Assembly: GCA_030526265.1 (NCBI GenBank)
Contig: JAUNDE010000004.1
Coordinates: 19,125-83,124, forward strand
Length of the DNA: 64,000 bases
DNA from: Eubacteriales bacterium
GTDB lineage: Bacteria > Bacillota > Clostridia > Lachnospirales > Lachnospiraceae
Reading direction: 5' to 3'
Part shown: positions 56,091-63,950 of the stretch, piece after piece
Layout: each line of letters begins with the position of its first letter
Numbering within the stretch: position 1 is the stretch's first letter
Translations under genes and position numbers: made by a program
Notes under the pieces: model-generated
Databases searched by the model: none
Seen by the model: the letters and a program-made list of their open reading frames with translations, nothing else
What the model was told of the DNA's origin: nothing

Positions 56091-57021
56091 CCAGATCACC
56101 CGCAAGCTTCTTCACAGTTTCTTTGTACTGCTCATACATTTCCTCGAAGATCACACGGATCGGTCTGATCTCATGGAGCTGACCTGCGACCTGTCCTGCC
56201 ATCAGCGAACCGGTCTTTGTATCTCCTTCGAACACAGCTCTTCTGAGTGAGCCGAGCGTGAACTTCTCAAGTTCCATCTTGTCTGCGCCGGCCTTTTCCT
56301 GTTTCACGTACTCTCTCGCCATCGCATTTTTCAGGATTCTCACCGGTGTTCCGGCGATGCGCCCCGTTACGATCGTATCGTTGTCTTTTGCTTTCAGGAC
56401 TGCCGCTTTATAATTCTCATGGATCGGACATTCCTCTGACGCAAGCAGACATGTTCCGATCTGGACGCCGATACATCCGAGCGCAAATGCGGCCGCGAGC
56501 TGTTTACCTCCCGCAATACCACCGGCTGCGATCACCGGAATATCAAGCGCTTCTTCCATCTGCGGGATGAGCGCCATCGTCGTCATCTCACCAACATGAC
56601 CGCCGCTTTCTGTACCCTCCGCGATCACACCGTCCACACCGGATCTTTCCATACGCTTCGCCAGAACGGTACTGGAGACAACCGGAAATACTTTCATTCC
56701 GTGCTCCTTCCACATCGGAATATATTTTCCCGGGTTTCCCGCTCCCGTCGTCACGATTTTGATATCTTCCTCCACAAGAAGCTCTGCCATCTCATCTACA
56801 CACGGATTCATTAGCATCAGATTCACACCAAACGGTTTGTCTGTGAGCCGTTTCGCTGTGCGAATCTCCTCTCTTAACATCTCCGTGTTCATCCCGCCGG
56901 CACCGATCAGCCCCAGACCGCCTGCATTACTTACAGCGGCCGCGAATGTTCCTGTCGCAATATTTGCCATTCCACCCTGAATAAACGGGTATTCGATTCC
57001 TAACATTTCATTTAATTTCAT
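56080..57021 (-). CDS. fabK: Enoyl-ACP reductase II, FMN type
   Basis: 313 residues of the FabK type. MKLNEMLGIEYPFIQGGMANIATG is the family start, preceded by AGAGGAG; the longer frame reaches 57060 inside fabH. GVIAEGTESGGHVGEMTTMALIPQ and AAGGIAGGKQLAAAFALGCIGVQIGT are the FMN-site blocks, and SEECPIHENYKAAVLKAKD follows. It reduces enoyl-ACP with NADH. It takes the place of FabI, which is absent. Confidence 0.92.
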   Translation of the reverse strand: MKLNEMLGIEYPFIQGGMANIATGTFAAAVSNAGGLGLIGAGGMNTEMLREEIRTAKRLTDKPFGVNLMLMNPCVDEMAELLVEEDIKIVTTGAGNPGKYIPMWKEHGMKVFPVVSSTVLAKRMERSGVDGVIAEGTESGGHVGEMTTMALIPQMEEALDIPVIAAGGIAGGKQLAAAFALGCIGVQIGTCLLASEECPIHENYKAAVLKAKDNDTIVTGRIAGTPVRILKNAMAREYVKQEKAGADKMELEKFTLGSLRRAVFEGDTKTGSLMAGQVAGQLHEIRPIRVIFEEMYEQYKETVKKLAGDLDED

Positions 57022-57032
57022 ACCAAGCTCCT

Positions 57033-57968
57033 CTATATCTGCAGAAATGTACCGCCCCATGTGAGCCCTGCTCCAAAGCCTACACAGACGATTTTCATTC
57101 CCTCTTTCAACTCTCCCAGTTCCATCAGTTCATCTATCACCATCGGAATACTCGCTGCGGATGTATTTCCGTATCTTTCCAGATTCATATAAAATTTCTT
57201 TTCCTGACCCGGATATTTTTTCTTCACATGGTCAATGATTCTTGCATTTGCCTGATGACAGATCACATAGTCGATCTCATCCATGGAAATCTTCTGTTCC
57301 CTCAATATGCGGTCAATCGATTCCTTTAATGTGGAGACCGCAAATTTAAACACTGAATTCCCCTTCATATGAATGTACATCTCATCCTGTCCGACGCCTT
57401 TACAGCTCAGGACTTCCGCATCTCCGTCACATCCGCTGTGGTGAAAATACGGCGTATCTGCCGCCTCTATGAGCGCCGCTCCTGCTCCGTCTCCAAACAG
57501 AATACACGTCGAACGGTCTGTATAATCGACGATCCTCGACAGCTGTTCGGCACCGATCACAAGCACATATCTGTCCTCATGTGCAAGGAGAAAATTCCTG
57601 CCGACATCCATGGCATACAAAAATCCGGAACATGCAGCCGCAAGGTCAAATGCCATGACATCTGTTCCAAGTCCAAGTTCCTTTGCCACAAGACATGCCA
57701 CGGAAGGGAAACTGTAATCTCCTGTCGATGTCGCAACGATGACAGCACCGATCCTGTTCGCCGGATTTCCGGCCCTCTCCATCGCTTTTCCCGCCGCACT
57801 GACCGCTAACGACACACAGGACTCTTCTTTGCAGATATGCCTGCTGCGGATCCCGGTTCTTGTCCTGATCCACTCATCACTCGTCTCGACGAGTTCACTC
57901 ATCTTCTCATTGTCATAGCATGTCTCCGGCACGGCACTTCCTGTTGATATGATGTGTATCCCTTTCAA
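57033..57968 (-). CDS. fabH: 3-oxoacyl-ACP synthase III
   Basis: 311-residue initiation enzyme, condensing acetyl-CoA (or a branched acyl-CoA) with malonyl-ACP. The triad is Cys in LAAACSGFLYAM (about 112), His in VICHQANARI (about 238) and Asn in RYGNTSAASIP (about 268). TRTGIRSRHI near residue 40 is the family mark. It overlaps the accA start by 4 bp. Confidence 0.95.
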   Translation of the reverse strand: MKGIHIISTGSAVPETCYDNEKMSELVETSDEWIRTRTGIRSRHICKEESCVSLAVSAAGKAMERAGNPANRIGAVIVATSTGDYSFPSVACLVAKELGLGTDVMAFDLAAACSGFLYAMDVGRNFLLAHEDRYVLVIGAEQLSRIVDYTDRSTCILFGDGAGAALIEAADTPYFHHSGCDGDAEVLSCKGVGQDEMYIHMKGNSVFKFAVSTLKESIDRILREQKISMDEIDYVICHQANARIIDHVKKKYPGQEKKFYMNLERYGNTSAASIPMVIDELMELGELKEGMKIVCVGFGAGLTWGGTFLQI

Positions 57969-58750
57969 TGCGCCCCTCCGTCTATCATTCTGTATTTCTT
58001 ATACCGCATCGTTACAAGCGAGCCGGATTTTATCTTTCCCAGCTCTTTCAGCTCTCTTAACAACATACGGTCCATTGTCTCAAACATCTTTTTATTCTCC
58101 GGGATCACCTCATCGATGAGCCCCATCTCTTTCAGTTCTTCCGATGTGATCTTCATCACATCACTCGCCTGCGGTGCACGCTTCGCATCTTTCCAGAGGA
58201 TCGTTGCAAATCCTTCCGGTGACAGGATCGAATAGACCGCATTTTCAAGCATCCATACCCGGTCTGCCGTGGCAAGCGCAAGCGCTCCTCCACTGCTTCC
58301 TTCTCCCGTGATGATCGCGATCGTCGGCACCTTCAGACTGCTCATAAGCGCGATGCTCTCCGCGATCGCATTGCTCTGTCCGTTGCTCTCCGCATCGATT
58401 CCCGGGTACGCTCCCGGCGTATCGATCAGCGTGATAACCGGGCGTGAGAATTTCTCCGCCTGTCTCATGAGCCTGCTGGCCTTCCGATAGCCTTCCGGGG
58501 AGGTCATTCCAAAATTGTATGTAATATTTTCCTCTGTCGTCTTCCCCTTTCGGTGTCCGATCACAGTAACCGGTATGCCATGAAACATCGCAATTCCGCC
58601 AACGATACTCTTATCGTCCCGAAACAGACGGTCCCCTTTCAGCTCCACGAAATCGTCAAACAGCTCGTGGATGTAATCCATCACCGAAGGACGGTCCTTG
58701 CTCCTGGCAAGCCGGACTCTTTCATATGATGTCAGTTTCTTTTTTGCCAT
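57965..58750 (-). CDS. accA: Acetyl-CoA carboxylase carboxyltransferase subunit alpha
   Basis: 261 residues, a shorter AccA that begins MAKKKLTSYERVRLARSKDRPSVMDYI. VITLIDTPGAYPGIDAESNGQ and GEGSSGGALALATADRVWMLENAVYSILSPEG are the carboxyltransferase blocks. Forms the carboxyltransferase with AccD and transfers CO2 from biotin to acetyl-CoA. It is 26 bp downstream of accD. Confidence 0.95.
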   Translation of the reverse strand: MAKKKLTSYERVRLARSKDRPSVMDYIHELFDDFVELKGDRLFRDDKSIVGGIAMFHGIPVTVIGHRKGKTTEENITYNFGMTSPEGYRKASRLMRQAEKFSRPVITLIDTPGAYPGIDAESNGQSNAIAESIALMSSLKVPTIAIITGEGSSGGALALATADRVWMLENAVYSILSPEGFATILWKDAKRAPQASDVMKITSEELKEMGLIDEVIPENKKMFETMDRMLLRELKELGKIKSGSLVTMRYKKYRMIDGGAH

Positions 58751-58776
58751 CTTGCTGATTCCTTTCTCACCTCTGA

Positions 58777-59619
58777 CTAAGCCTCATGCATCTTCAAAAT
58801 CTTCGAAATGACCGTCTTCTGATCTTTTCTCTCCAGAATCAGATCGATCATTCCATGCTCCTCCAGAAATTCTGCTCTCTGAAATCCTTCCGGAAGCTTC
58901 TGTCCGATCGTCTGCTCGATCACACGCGGTCCCGCAAAACAGATCAGCGCCCCCGGCTCCGCAATATTGATATCTCCAAGGCTTGCGAAGCTGGCACTCA
59001 CACCTCCGGTCGTAGGATTTGTCATTACGGAGATAAATAAGCCTCCCTGAGCCTTGAATTTCTGGATCGCCGCGGATGTTTTCGCCATCTGCATGAGAGA
59101 AAACAATCCCTCCTGCATCCTCGCACCGCCGCTCGCAGAATAAATGATCAGCGGAATGCTTTTCCTTCTCGCATGTTCCGCAAGTCTTGCGATCTTCTCT
59201 CCCACAACGGTTCCCATGCTTCCCATCAGGAAATCCGCATCCAGAACACCGATCGCCGCTTTCTGCCCGTCGATCTCGCACACGCCCGTGATAACCGCAT
59301 CTGCATTTCCTGTTTTTTTCTGATTTTCTTTCACCTTTGACAGATACTTTGGAAACTGGAGCGGATCCTTTGTCTTCATGTTCTTATCCATCTCCACAAA
59401 GCTTCCCTCATCCGCAAGCATATGAATCCGGTCTTTCGGTGCCACCATAAGATACGCTCCGCACTCCGGACAGATCCAGTGATGACACTCGAATTCTGTA
59501 TCCGGGAGCACTGACCCACACTTTTTGCACCGGATATTCTCTGTAACACTTCCCTGTCTTATTTTCTTCAGAAAATCCCATCTCTGTTTTCGCTGTGTAA
59601 ATATTGCACTAATGTCCAT
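58777..59619 (-). CDS. accD: Acetyl-CoA carboxylase carboxyltransferase subunit beta
   Basis: 280 residues. The N-terminal zinc ribbon shows CKKCGSVLPDTEFECHHWICPECG (two Cys pairs), followed by the crotonase-like carboxyltransferase fold with IYSASGGARMQEGLFSLMQMAKTSAA and PTTGGVSASFASLGD. It pairs with AccA. It overlaps the accC gene by 11 bp. Confidence 0.95.
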   Translation of the reverse strand: MDISAIFTQRKQRWDFLKKIRQGSVTENIRCKKCGSVLPDTEFECHHWICPECGAYLMVAPKDRIHMLADEGSFVEMDKNMKTKDPLQFPKYLSKVKENQKKTGNADAVITGVCEIDGQKAAIGVLDADFLMGSMGTVVGEKIARLAEHARRKSIPLIIYSASGGARMQEGLFSLMQMAKTSAAIQKFKAQGGLFISVMTNPTTGGVSASFASLGDINIAEPGALICFAGPRVIEQTIGQKLPEGFQRAEFLEEHGMIDLILERKDQKTVISKILKMHEA

Positions 59620-60970
59620 TGCTATTCATTCCTTCTTCCAGCCAGGTATTGATCTGCTCGTGATAACTGTCCCAGAAACCTGTGTGATACGTTCCCTTGA
59701 TAAACTCCGGATGATACGTCAGCAGATGCATGAATTCTGCATTTGTCTTCACACCGTCAATGATCAGCTCTTCCAACGCCCTTCGAAGCCTTCGGATCGC
59801 TTCCATTCTCGTCGCACCTTTTACGATGATCTTTGCGATCATGGAATCGTAAAAAGGACTCACCTCATATCCGTCAAACAGATGACTCTCGATACGCACA
59901 CCGAATCCTGCCGGGAAATGAATCGACTTTACGACTCCCGGCGACTGCGCATTGATACGGCACTCAATCGCATGTCCGTCAAATGTCAGACTTTCCTGCT
60001 CCAGATTTAATTTCATCTTCGCAGCAACACGGATCTGCTCTTTGATCAGGTCTACTCCTGTGATCATCTCTGTAACCGGATGTTCGACCTGAATTCTCGT
60101 ATTCATCTCGATGAAATAGAAGTGCTTCTGATCATCTACGACGAACTCGATCGTTCCGGCGCTGGAATATCCGGCGGCTCTTGCTGCCCTGACTGCTACG
60201 GCACCCATTTCTTCACGCATATCGTCATCCAGAATCTTTGACGGTGATTCCTCCAGAAGCTTCTGATTATTTCTCTGGATCGAACAGTCCCTTTCCCCAA
60301 GAAAAATGACATTTCCAAAGTCATCCGCCAGAATCTGCATCTCGATATGATGCGGATTCACGATCAACTTCTCCATATACATATCGTCATTGCCAAACGC
60401 CGCAAGCGCCTCCGCCTTTGCGGTCCGGAAGGCTTTCTTAAGCTCTTCTTTGGAATAAGCTCTTCTCATTCCCTTACCGCCGCCTCCTGCGGAAGCCTTC
60501 AGAAGAACGGGATAACCGATCTTCTCTGCGAGCTCCTCTGCCTCTTCCTCTGTCCGGATCAGATCCTCTGATCCCGGAACGACAGGGACGTCATTTTCCA
60601 TCATCAGTTTTCTCGCTGACTGCTTATCCCCCATCTTCTCGATCACTTCCGGCTTCGGTCCGATAAATACAAGATTATTTTCTTCGCATTTTCTCGCAAA
60701 CGCAGCATTCTCCGACAGGAATCCATACCCCGGATGGATCGCACCACATTCATACTGAAGGGCGATCTGGATCAGCGCATCCTGGTTCAGATAACTCTCC
60801 GCCGCCTTCGCCGGTCCGATACAGACCGCTTCATTTGCAAACATGATCGGCAGCGATTTCTCATCAGCTGTCGAGTACACAACGACCGTTTCAATTCCCA
60901 TTTCTCTGCAGCATCTGATGATACGCACAGCGATCTCGCCTCTGTTGGCAATCAAAATTCGTTTAAACAT
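59609..60970 (-). CDS. accC: Acetyl-CoA carboxylase, biotin carboxylase subunit
   Basis: 453 residues with an ATP-grasp fold. MFKRILIANRGEIAVRIIRCC is the N-terminus; the Gly-rich loop LLKASAGGGGKGMRRAYS, ERDCSIQRNNQKLLEESPS and IEMNTRIQVEHPVTEMITG are the ATP, carbonate and biotin sites. It carboxylates biotin on AccB with bicarbonate and ATP. Confidence 0.97.
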   Translation of the reverse strand: MFKRILIANRGEIAVRIIRCCREMGIETVVVYSTADEKSLPIMFANEAVCIGPAKAAESYLNQDALIQIALQYECGAIHPGYGFLSENAAFARKCEENNLVFIGPKPEVIEKMGDKQSARKLMMENDVPVVPGSEDLIRTEEEAEELAEKIGYPVLLKASAGGGGKGMRRAYSKEELKKAFRTAKAEALAAFGNDDMYMEKLIVNPHHIEMQILADDFGNVIFLGERDCSIQRNNQKLLEESPSKILDDDMREEMGAVAVRAARAAGYSSAGTIEFVVDDQKHFYFIEMNTRIQVEHPVTEMITGVDLIKEQIRVAAKMKLNLEQESLTFDGHAIECRINAQSPGVVKSIHFPAGFGVRIESHLFDGYEVSPFYDSMIAKIIVKGATRMEAIRRLRRALEELIIDGVKTNAEFMHLLTYHPEFIKGTYHTGFWDSYHEQINTWLEEGMNSNGH

Positions 60971-60984
60971 TTACACTCTCCTGT

Positions 60985-61452
60985 TTAACGGAACGTAAGA
61001 AGTGTCTGGTTATACTCGACAAGCGCCGCATCCTCTGCCAGAATCTCCTCCACGATTCCGTCTTCCTTCGCGGTAATCTCATTCATTACCTTCATCGCTT
61101 CAATGATTCCAATGATATCGCCCTTTGCAATCTTCTGACCCGCTTCGACATATGGCTTTTCTCCCGGTGCTGCCGCACGGTAGAAGATTCCCACGAGCGG
61201 AGCTTTCAGCTCTTTTATTTCCGCTTCAGACACATCCCGTTTCTGATCTGTAGCTACAGTATTTTCTTTCACAGACAGTGCTTCACACCCATTTGCCCCG
61301 GCCGCCACAGGTGTCGAAACAACCGGCTGCATCACCACGCCATCGTTTCCCTTTTCCAGTTTCAAATGAGTTCCCTGGTAATCAAGCTCAAGCTTCGTTG
61401 CCGATGAGCTTTCAAACCGGTCCCACAATCCATAAATCTCTTTTAATTCCAT
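60985..61452 (-). CDS. accB: Acetyl-CoA carboxylase biotin carboxyl carrier protein
   Basis: 155 residues. An N-terminal helix and a low-complexity linker (about 40-75) lead to a C-terminal biotinyl domain with EAMKVMNE, the biotinylated Lys at about 119. It is 25 bp after acpP. Confidence 0.95.
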   Translation of the reverse strand: MELKEIYGLWDRFESSSATKLELDYQGTHLKLEKGNDGVVMQPVVSTPVAAGANGCEALSVKENTVATDQKRDVSEAEIKELKAPLVGIFYRAAAPGEKPYVEAGQKIAKGDIIGIIEAMKVMNEITAKEDGIVEEILAEDAALVEYNQTLLTFR

Positions 61453-61477
61453 TGATCTGCTCTATCCTGAATTATTC

Positions 61478-61705
61478 TTATTTATTAGCGTCGATATAGT
61501 TTACGATGTTTTCTACTGTTACGAATGTCTCCAGCGCTTCCTCTTCGATCGTAAGACCAAACGCTTCCTCAAGAGCCATGCTTACTTCCATCGCGTCGAG
61601 AGAATCAATCCCAAGATCCTCTTTCAGATTCGATGTGAGGCTGATATCTCCTGCCTCGCAATTGACTGTTTCTGCAATAATCTCTTTTACTTTTTCAAAA
61701 CTCAT
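61478..61705 (-). CDS. acpP: Acyl carrier protein
   Basis: 75-residue four-helix carrier. GIDSLDAMEVSMALEE holds the phosphopantetheine Ser in DSLD (about 35). The first gene of the fab operon; AAAGGAG precedes it. Downstream genes form one unit to the MarR gene. Confidence 0.96.
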   Translation of the reverse strand: MSFEKVKEIIAETVNCEAGDISLTSNLKEDLGIDSLDAMEVSMALEEAFGLTIEEEALETFVTVENIVNYIDANK

Positions 61706-61749
61706 TTCTGTAATCTCCTTTTACATTTCTAATCTCATATTTCTTCTTA

Positions 61750-61791
61750 TTCAAATTATTTACTTAAATATATTTAGATAAATAATTTGAA
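61750..61791 (-). promoter_or_regulatory. 42-bp palindrome at the fab promoter (candidate operator)
   Basis: Perfect 13-bp outer arms TTCAAATTATTTA (61750-61762) and TAAATAATTTGAA (61779-61791) flank the perfect inner palindrome TAAATATATTTA (61765-61776). Only the two-base steps between differ. It begins right after the -10 box and covers the transcription start, so it fits an operator, probably for the MarR protein at the far end of the operon. Confidence 0.75.
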
Positions 61792-61794
61792 CGA

Positions 61795-61823
61795 ATAATA
61801 CAATACATTTGTTAATTTGTCAA
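61795..61823 (-). promoter_or_regulatory. Promoter of the fatty-acid operon
   Basis: Minus-strand TTGACA (61818-61823) and TATTAT (61795-61800) with a 17-bp spacer, next to the 42-bp palindrome. Confidence 0.9.
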
Positions 61824-61894
61824 CAAATTGTTTAAAATTAATATTTTTATAAGATTTATAATCCAGAAATAATCCTGACACAGACTGTGTTACG

Positions 61895-61975
61895 CAGAGA
61901 CGAGATACGCTCTGCGCATCTCGCTCTGATTAGCGGTCGGCAAATGCCATTTCGTGCAAGCACGATGTCACTTGC
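61895..61975. other. Structured intergenic stretch with two hairpins
   Basis: Two imperfect hairpins, 61895-61928 (CAGAG...CTCTG arms) and 61940-61975 (GCAAATG...CACTTGC arms, with an inner CGTGC/GCACG), lie between the fab promoter and the VanZ terminator. A 79-codon minus-strand frame crossing them looks like chance. I recognise no RNA family. Confidence 0.4.
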
Positions 61976-61988
61976 CTCGTCGCCATAA

Positions 61989-62025
61989 CAAAAAACCCCT
62001 TCACCGGAATTTTCCGGTAAAGGGG
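61989..62025 (-). terminator. Terminator downstream of the VanZ-like gene
   Basis: CCCCTTCACCGG-n6-CCGGTAAAGGGG forms a 12-bp stem with one mismatch, and seven As on the plus strand read as a T-run on the minus strand. Confidence 0.85.
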
Positions 62026-62063
62026 CATAGATTATAGTTTTGTCGGACAAAAGGAGGATCTTC

Positions 62064-62136
62064 ACTCCCACTGAGATAAATTTCTTATTACTCACTACTT
62101 ATAGAAGAGGAAGTCTTCTTCGACCGAAATAAAAAC
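62064..62136 (+). repeat. CTCCCACTGAGAT repeat, copy 2, diverged
   Basis: About 80 percent identical by eye to 38188-38256, with the same CTCCCACTGAGAT start, CTTATTACTC centre and ACTTATAGAAG block, but AGAGGAAG in place of AGTGGGAG, so the hairpin is lost. It overlaps the end of the VanZ-like gene, whose last residues (KKTSSSISSE) are encoded inside the repeat. Confidence 0.6.
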
Positions 62137-62573
62137 AGTGCGATCCATCCCGCGGCGATCCCCGCCAGGACGCCACAGCTGTCAAGCAGTACATCCGAGA
62201 TCTGGCCGGACCGTCCCGGCACGAAGAGCTGATGAAATTCATCGCTGCATGCATACAATACACCGATCGCGATGCAGCAGATGATCCTCTTTCTCTCTCC
62301 TCCTGCATGATCGCACAGTGCCGCGACAAGCAGAAATCCCAGAATCGCATATTCCGCTGCGTGGGCACATTTTCTCACCGGATAGTCAATTCTTTCTGCA
62401 AAATCAGTCTGTCTCTCCTCCGGCCAGTCATCGTACCCGTCCACAAAATAATGACCGATCACCTTGCCTACGGAATGGCTCATCTCTGCCGATTCATCTG
62501 CCGAATTGGCAGAGAACCAGAAGATGACCGCCATCCATATGATTGTTAATATTGTAAATATGATCTTTCTCAT
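62088..62573 (-). CDS. VanZ-family membrane protein
   Basis: 161 residues with about four membrane helices. FTILTIIWMAVIFWFSANSA is the first, VRKCAHAAEYAILGFLL is the VanZ block, and CSDEFHQLFVPGRSGQISDVLLDSCGV the C-terminal block with the typical DEFHQ motif. VanZ gives low-level teicoplanin resistance in some bacteria; here the role is unknown. The start at MRKIIFT has CGAGGTG upstream. The 3' end overlaps a repeat and may have been altered by it. Confidence 0.88.
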   Translation of the reverse strand: MRKIIFTILTIIWMAVIFWFSANSADESAEMSHSVGKVIGHYFVDGYDDWPEERQTDFAERIDYPVRKCAHAAEYAILGFLLVAALCDHAGGERKRIICCIAIGVLYACSDEFHQLFVPGRSGQISDVLLDSCGVLAGIAAGWIALFLFRSKKTSSSISSE

Positions 62574-62721
62574 TTGACACCTCGAGCTTTCGTACTTTTC
62601 AACACACTTATAGTTTTCATACACCGTCCTGCATATATCCGATATCCTCACAGACTACAGATTCTGTGAAATTATATCATAATTATGAGCATATGACTAC
62701 GGATTCGCATTCTATGGTATC

Positions 62722-62750
62722 TTTACATTTCCAGCTGAAAAAAGTACAAT
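62722..62750 (+). promoter_or_regulatory. Promoter of the alcohol dehydrogenase gene
   Basis: TTTACA (62722-62727) and TACAAT (62745-62750), 17-bp spacer. The start near 62757 lies only a few bases before the longest-frame ATG at 62762, which argues for a downstream start codon. Confidence 0.7.
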
Positions 62751-62806
62751 ACTAATCGTAGATGACTACAGAAAATATTATAGATAAGAAAAGGATGGGA
62801 TCAGTC

Positions 62807-63919
62807 TTGAATATGAATGTATATATGCCAACCCGCCTGTTCACAGGCAGGGATTGTGTAAAAAATCATGCAGATCAGTTTGGTAAACTTGGAAAGAAAT
62901 GCCTGATCATGACGGGAAAGAATGGCGCAAAGGCGTGTGGCGCTCTCGATGACGTGACAGCCGCACTCGATTCACAGAATATCATCTGGGAACAGTTCGA
63001 CGGAATCGGACAGAATCCGAAATTAACCGACTGTATGACAGCGGCAGAGAAGGCAATCGCCATGGGTGCAGAATTCATCATCGGCATCGGCGGCGGTTCT
63101 CCTCTTGATGCTGCCAAGTGTGCCTCTGTCCTCGCCGCAAACGAGGGAATGACACAGACAGAGCTCTACAGCCTGAAATGGCCGCAGAAACCTCTCCCTT
63201 GCGTGGCAATCGGAACAACCGCAGGAACCGGAAGTGAAGTGACAAAGGTTTCTGTCATTACGATTCCGGAAGGGCTGAAAAAAAGCTTTCATCACGAAGA
63301 TGTATTTCCGGTTGTTTCCTTCGGAGACCCGAAATACACACAGACACTTCCGGATATCTTCACTCGCTCAACCGCGATCGATGCACTGGCTCACTGCGTG
63401 GAGAGCTATTTCACCCGTCAGGCAAATGAAATCTCTCAGTGCTACAGCATCCGCGGAATCCGAATCATCATGGAACAGTTCAAAAAAATGCTTGCAGATC
63501 CGGAAGGAGAACTTTCCTTTGAAGACCGCGAGGCTTTATACAATGCATCTATTTACGGAGGTCTTGCAATCAATGTGACCGGAACATGCATGCCACATGC
63601 CATGGGTTATATGCTTTCCGAGCGACATGGCGTACCGCATGGAACAGCATGTGCAAAATACCTTCCTGCATTTCACGAGCACAACAAACGTGTCGTACCG
63701 GAGCTCACTGCCAGATTCTTTGATGAGATCGGCTGTGATGAAGAGACATACCTGCGCATCATTCGCGCTGTCACACCGGACTTCCCGGTCGAGATGACTC
63801 CTCAGGATGTAGCGGACGCTCACTTCCGCTGGATTGGCAACGGAAGTATCGCGAAGAGCTGGGGTGAGATCACACCGGAAATGTGCGACGAGATCCTGAC
63901 AGAGCTGTTTGTAAAATAA
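62807..63919 (+). CDS. Iron-containing alcohol dehydrogenase
   Basis: About 370 residues of the group III (iron) alcohol dehydrogenase family. The NAD site GIGGGSPLDAAKCAS is near residue 90. The metal ligands lie in TAIDALAHCVESYF (Asp and His) and in MPHAMGYMLSERHGVPHGTACA (two His). A TTG start at 62807 is proposed because AAGGAT lies about 10 nt before it and the promoter leaves no leader for 62762; ATG at 62813 is the main alternative. The substrate is unknown: butanol, propanediol or a lactaldehyde-type alcohol would all fit. Confidence 0.88.
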   Translation: MNMNVYMPTRLFTGRDCVKNHADQFGKLGKKCLIMTGKNGAKACGALDDVTAALDSQNIIWEQFDGIGQNPKLTDCMTAAEKAIAMGAEFIIGIGGGSPLDAAKCASVLAANEGMTQTELYSLKWPQKPLPCVAIGTTAGTGSEVTKVSVITIPEGLKKSFHHEDVFPVVSFGDPKYTQTLPDIFTRSTAIDALAHCVESYFTRQANEISQCYSIRGIRIIMEQFKKMLADPEGELSFEDREALYNASIYGGLAINVTGTCMPHAMGYMLSERHGVPHGTACAKYLPAFHEHNKRVVPELTARFFDEIGCDEETYLRIIRAVTPDFPVEMTPQDVADAHFRWIGNGSIAKSWGEITPEMCDEILTELFVK

Positions 63920-63950
63920 CACAAAATCCATCATTATAATACATACAATC

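Noticed and set aside
61856-62095. 79-codon open frame on the minus strand upstream of acpP
   Set aside because: It crosses a clear terminator and two hairpins and has no family-like features; best read as chance.
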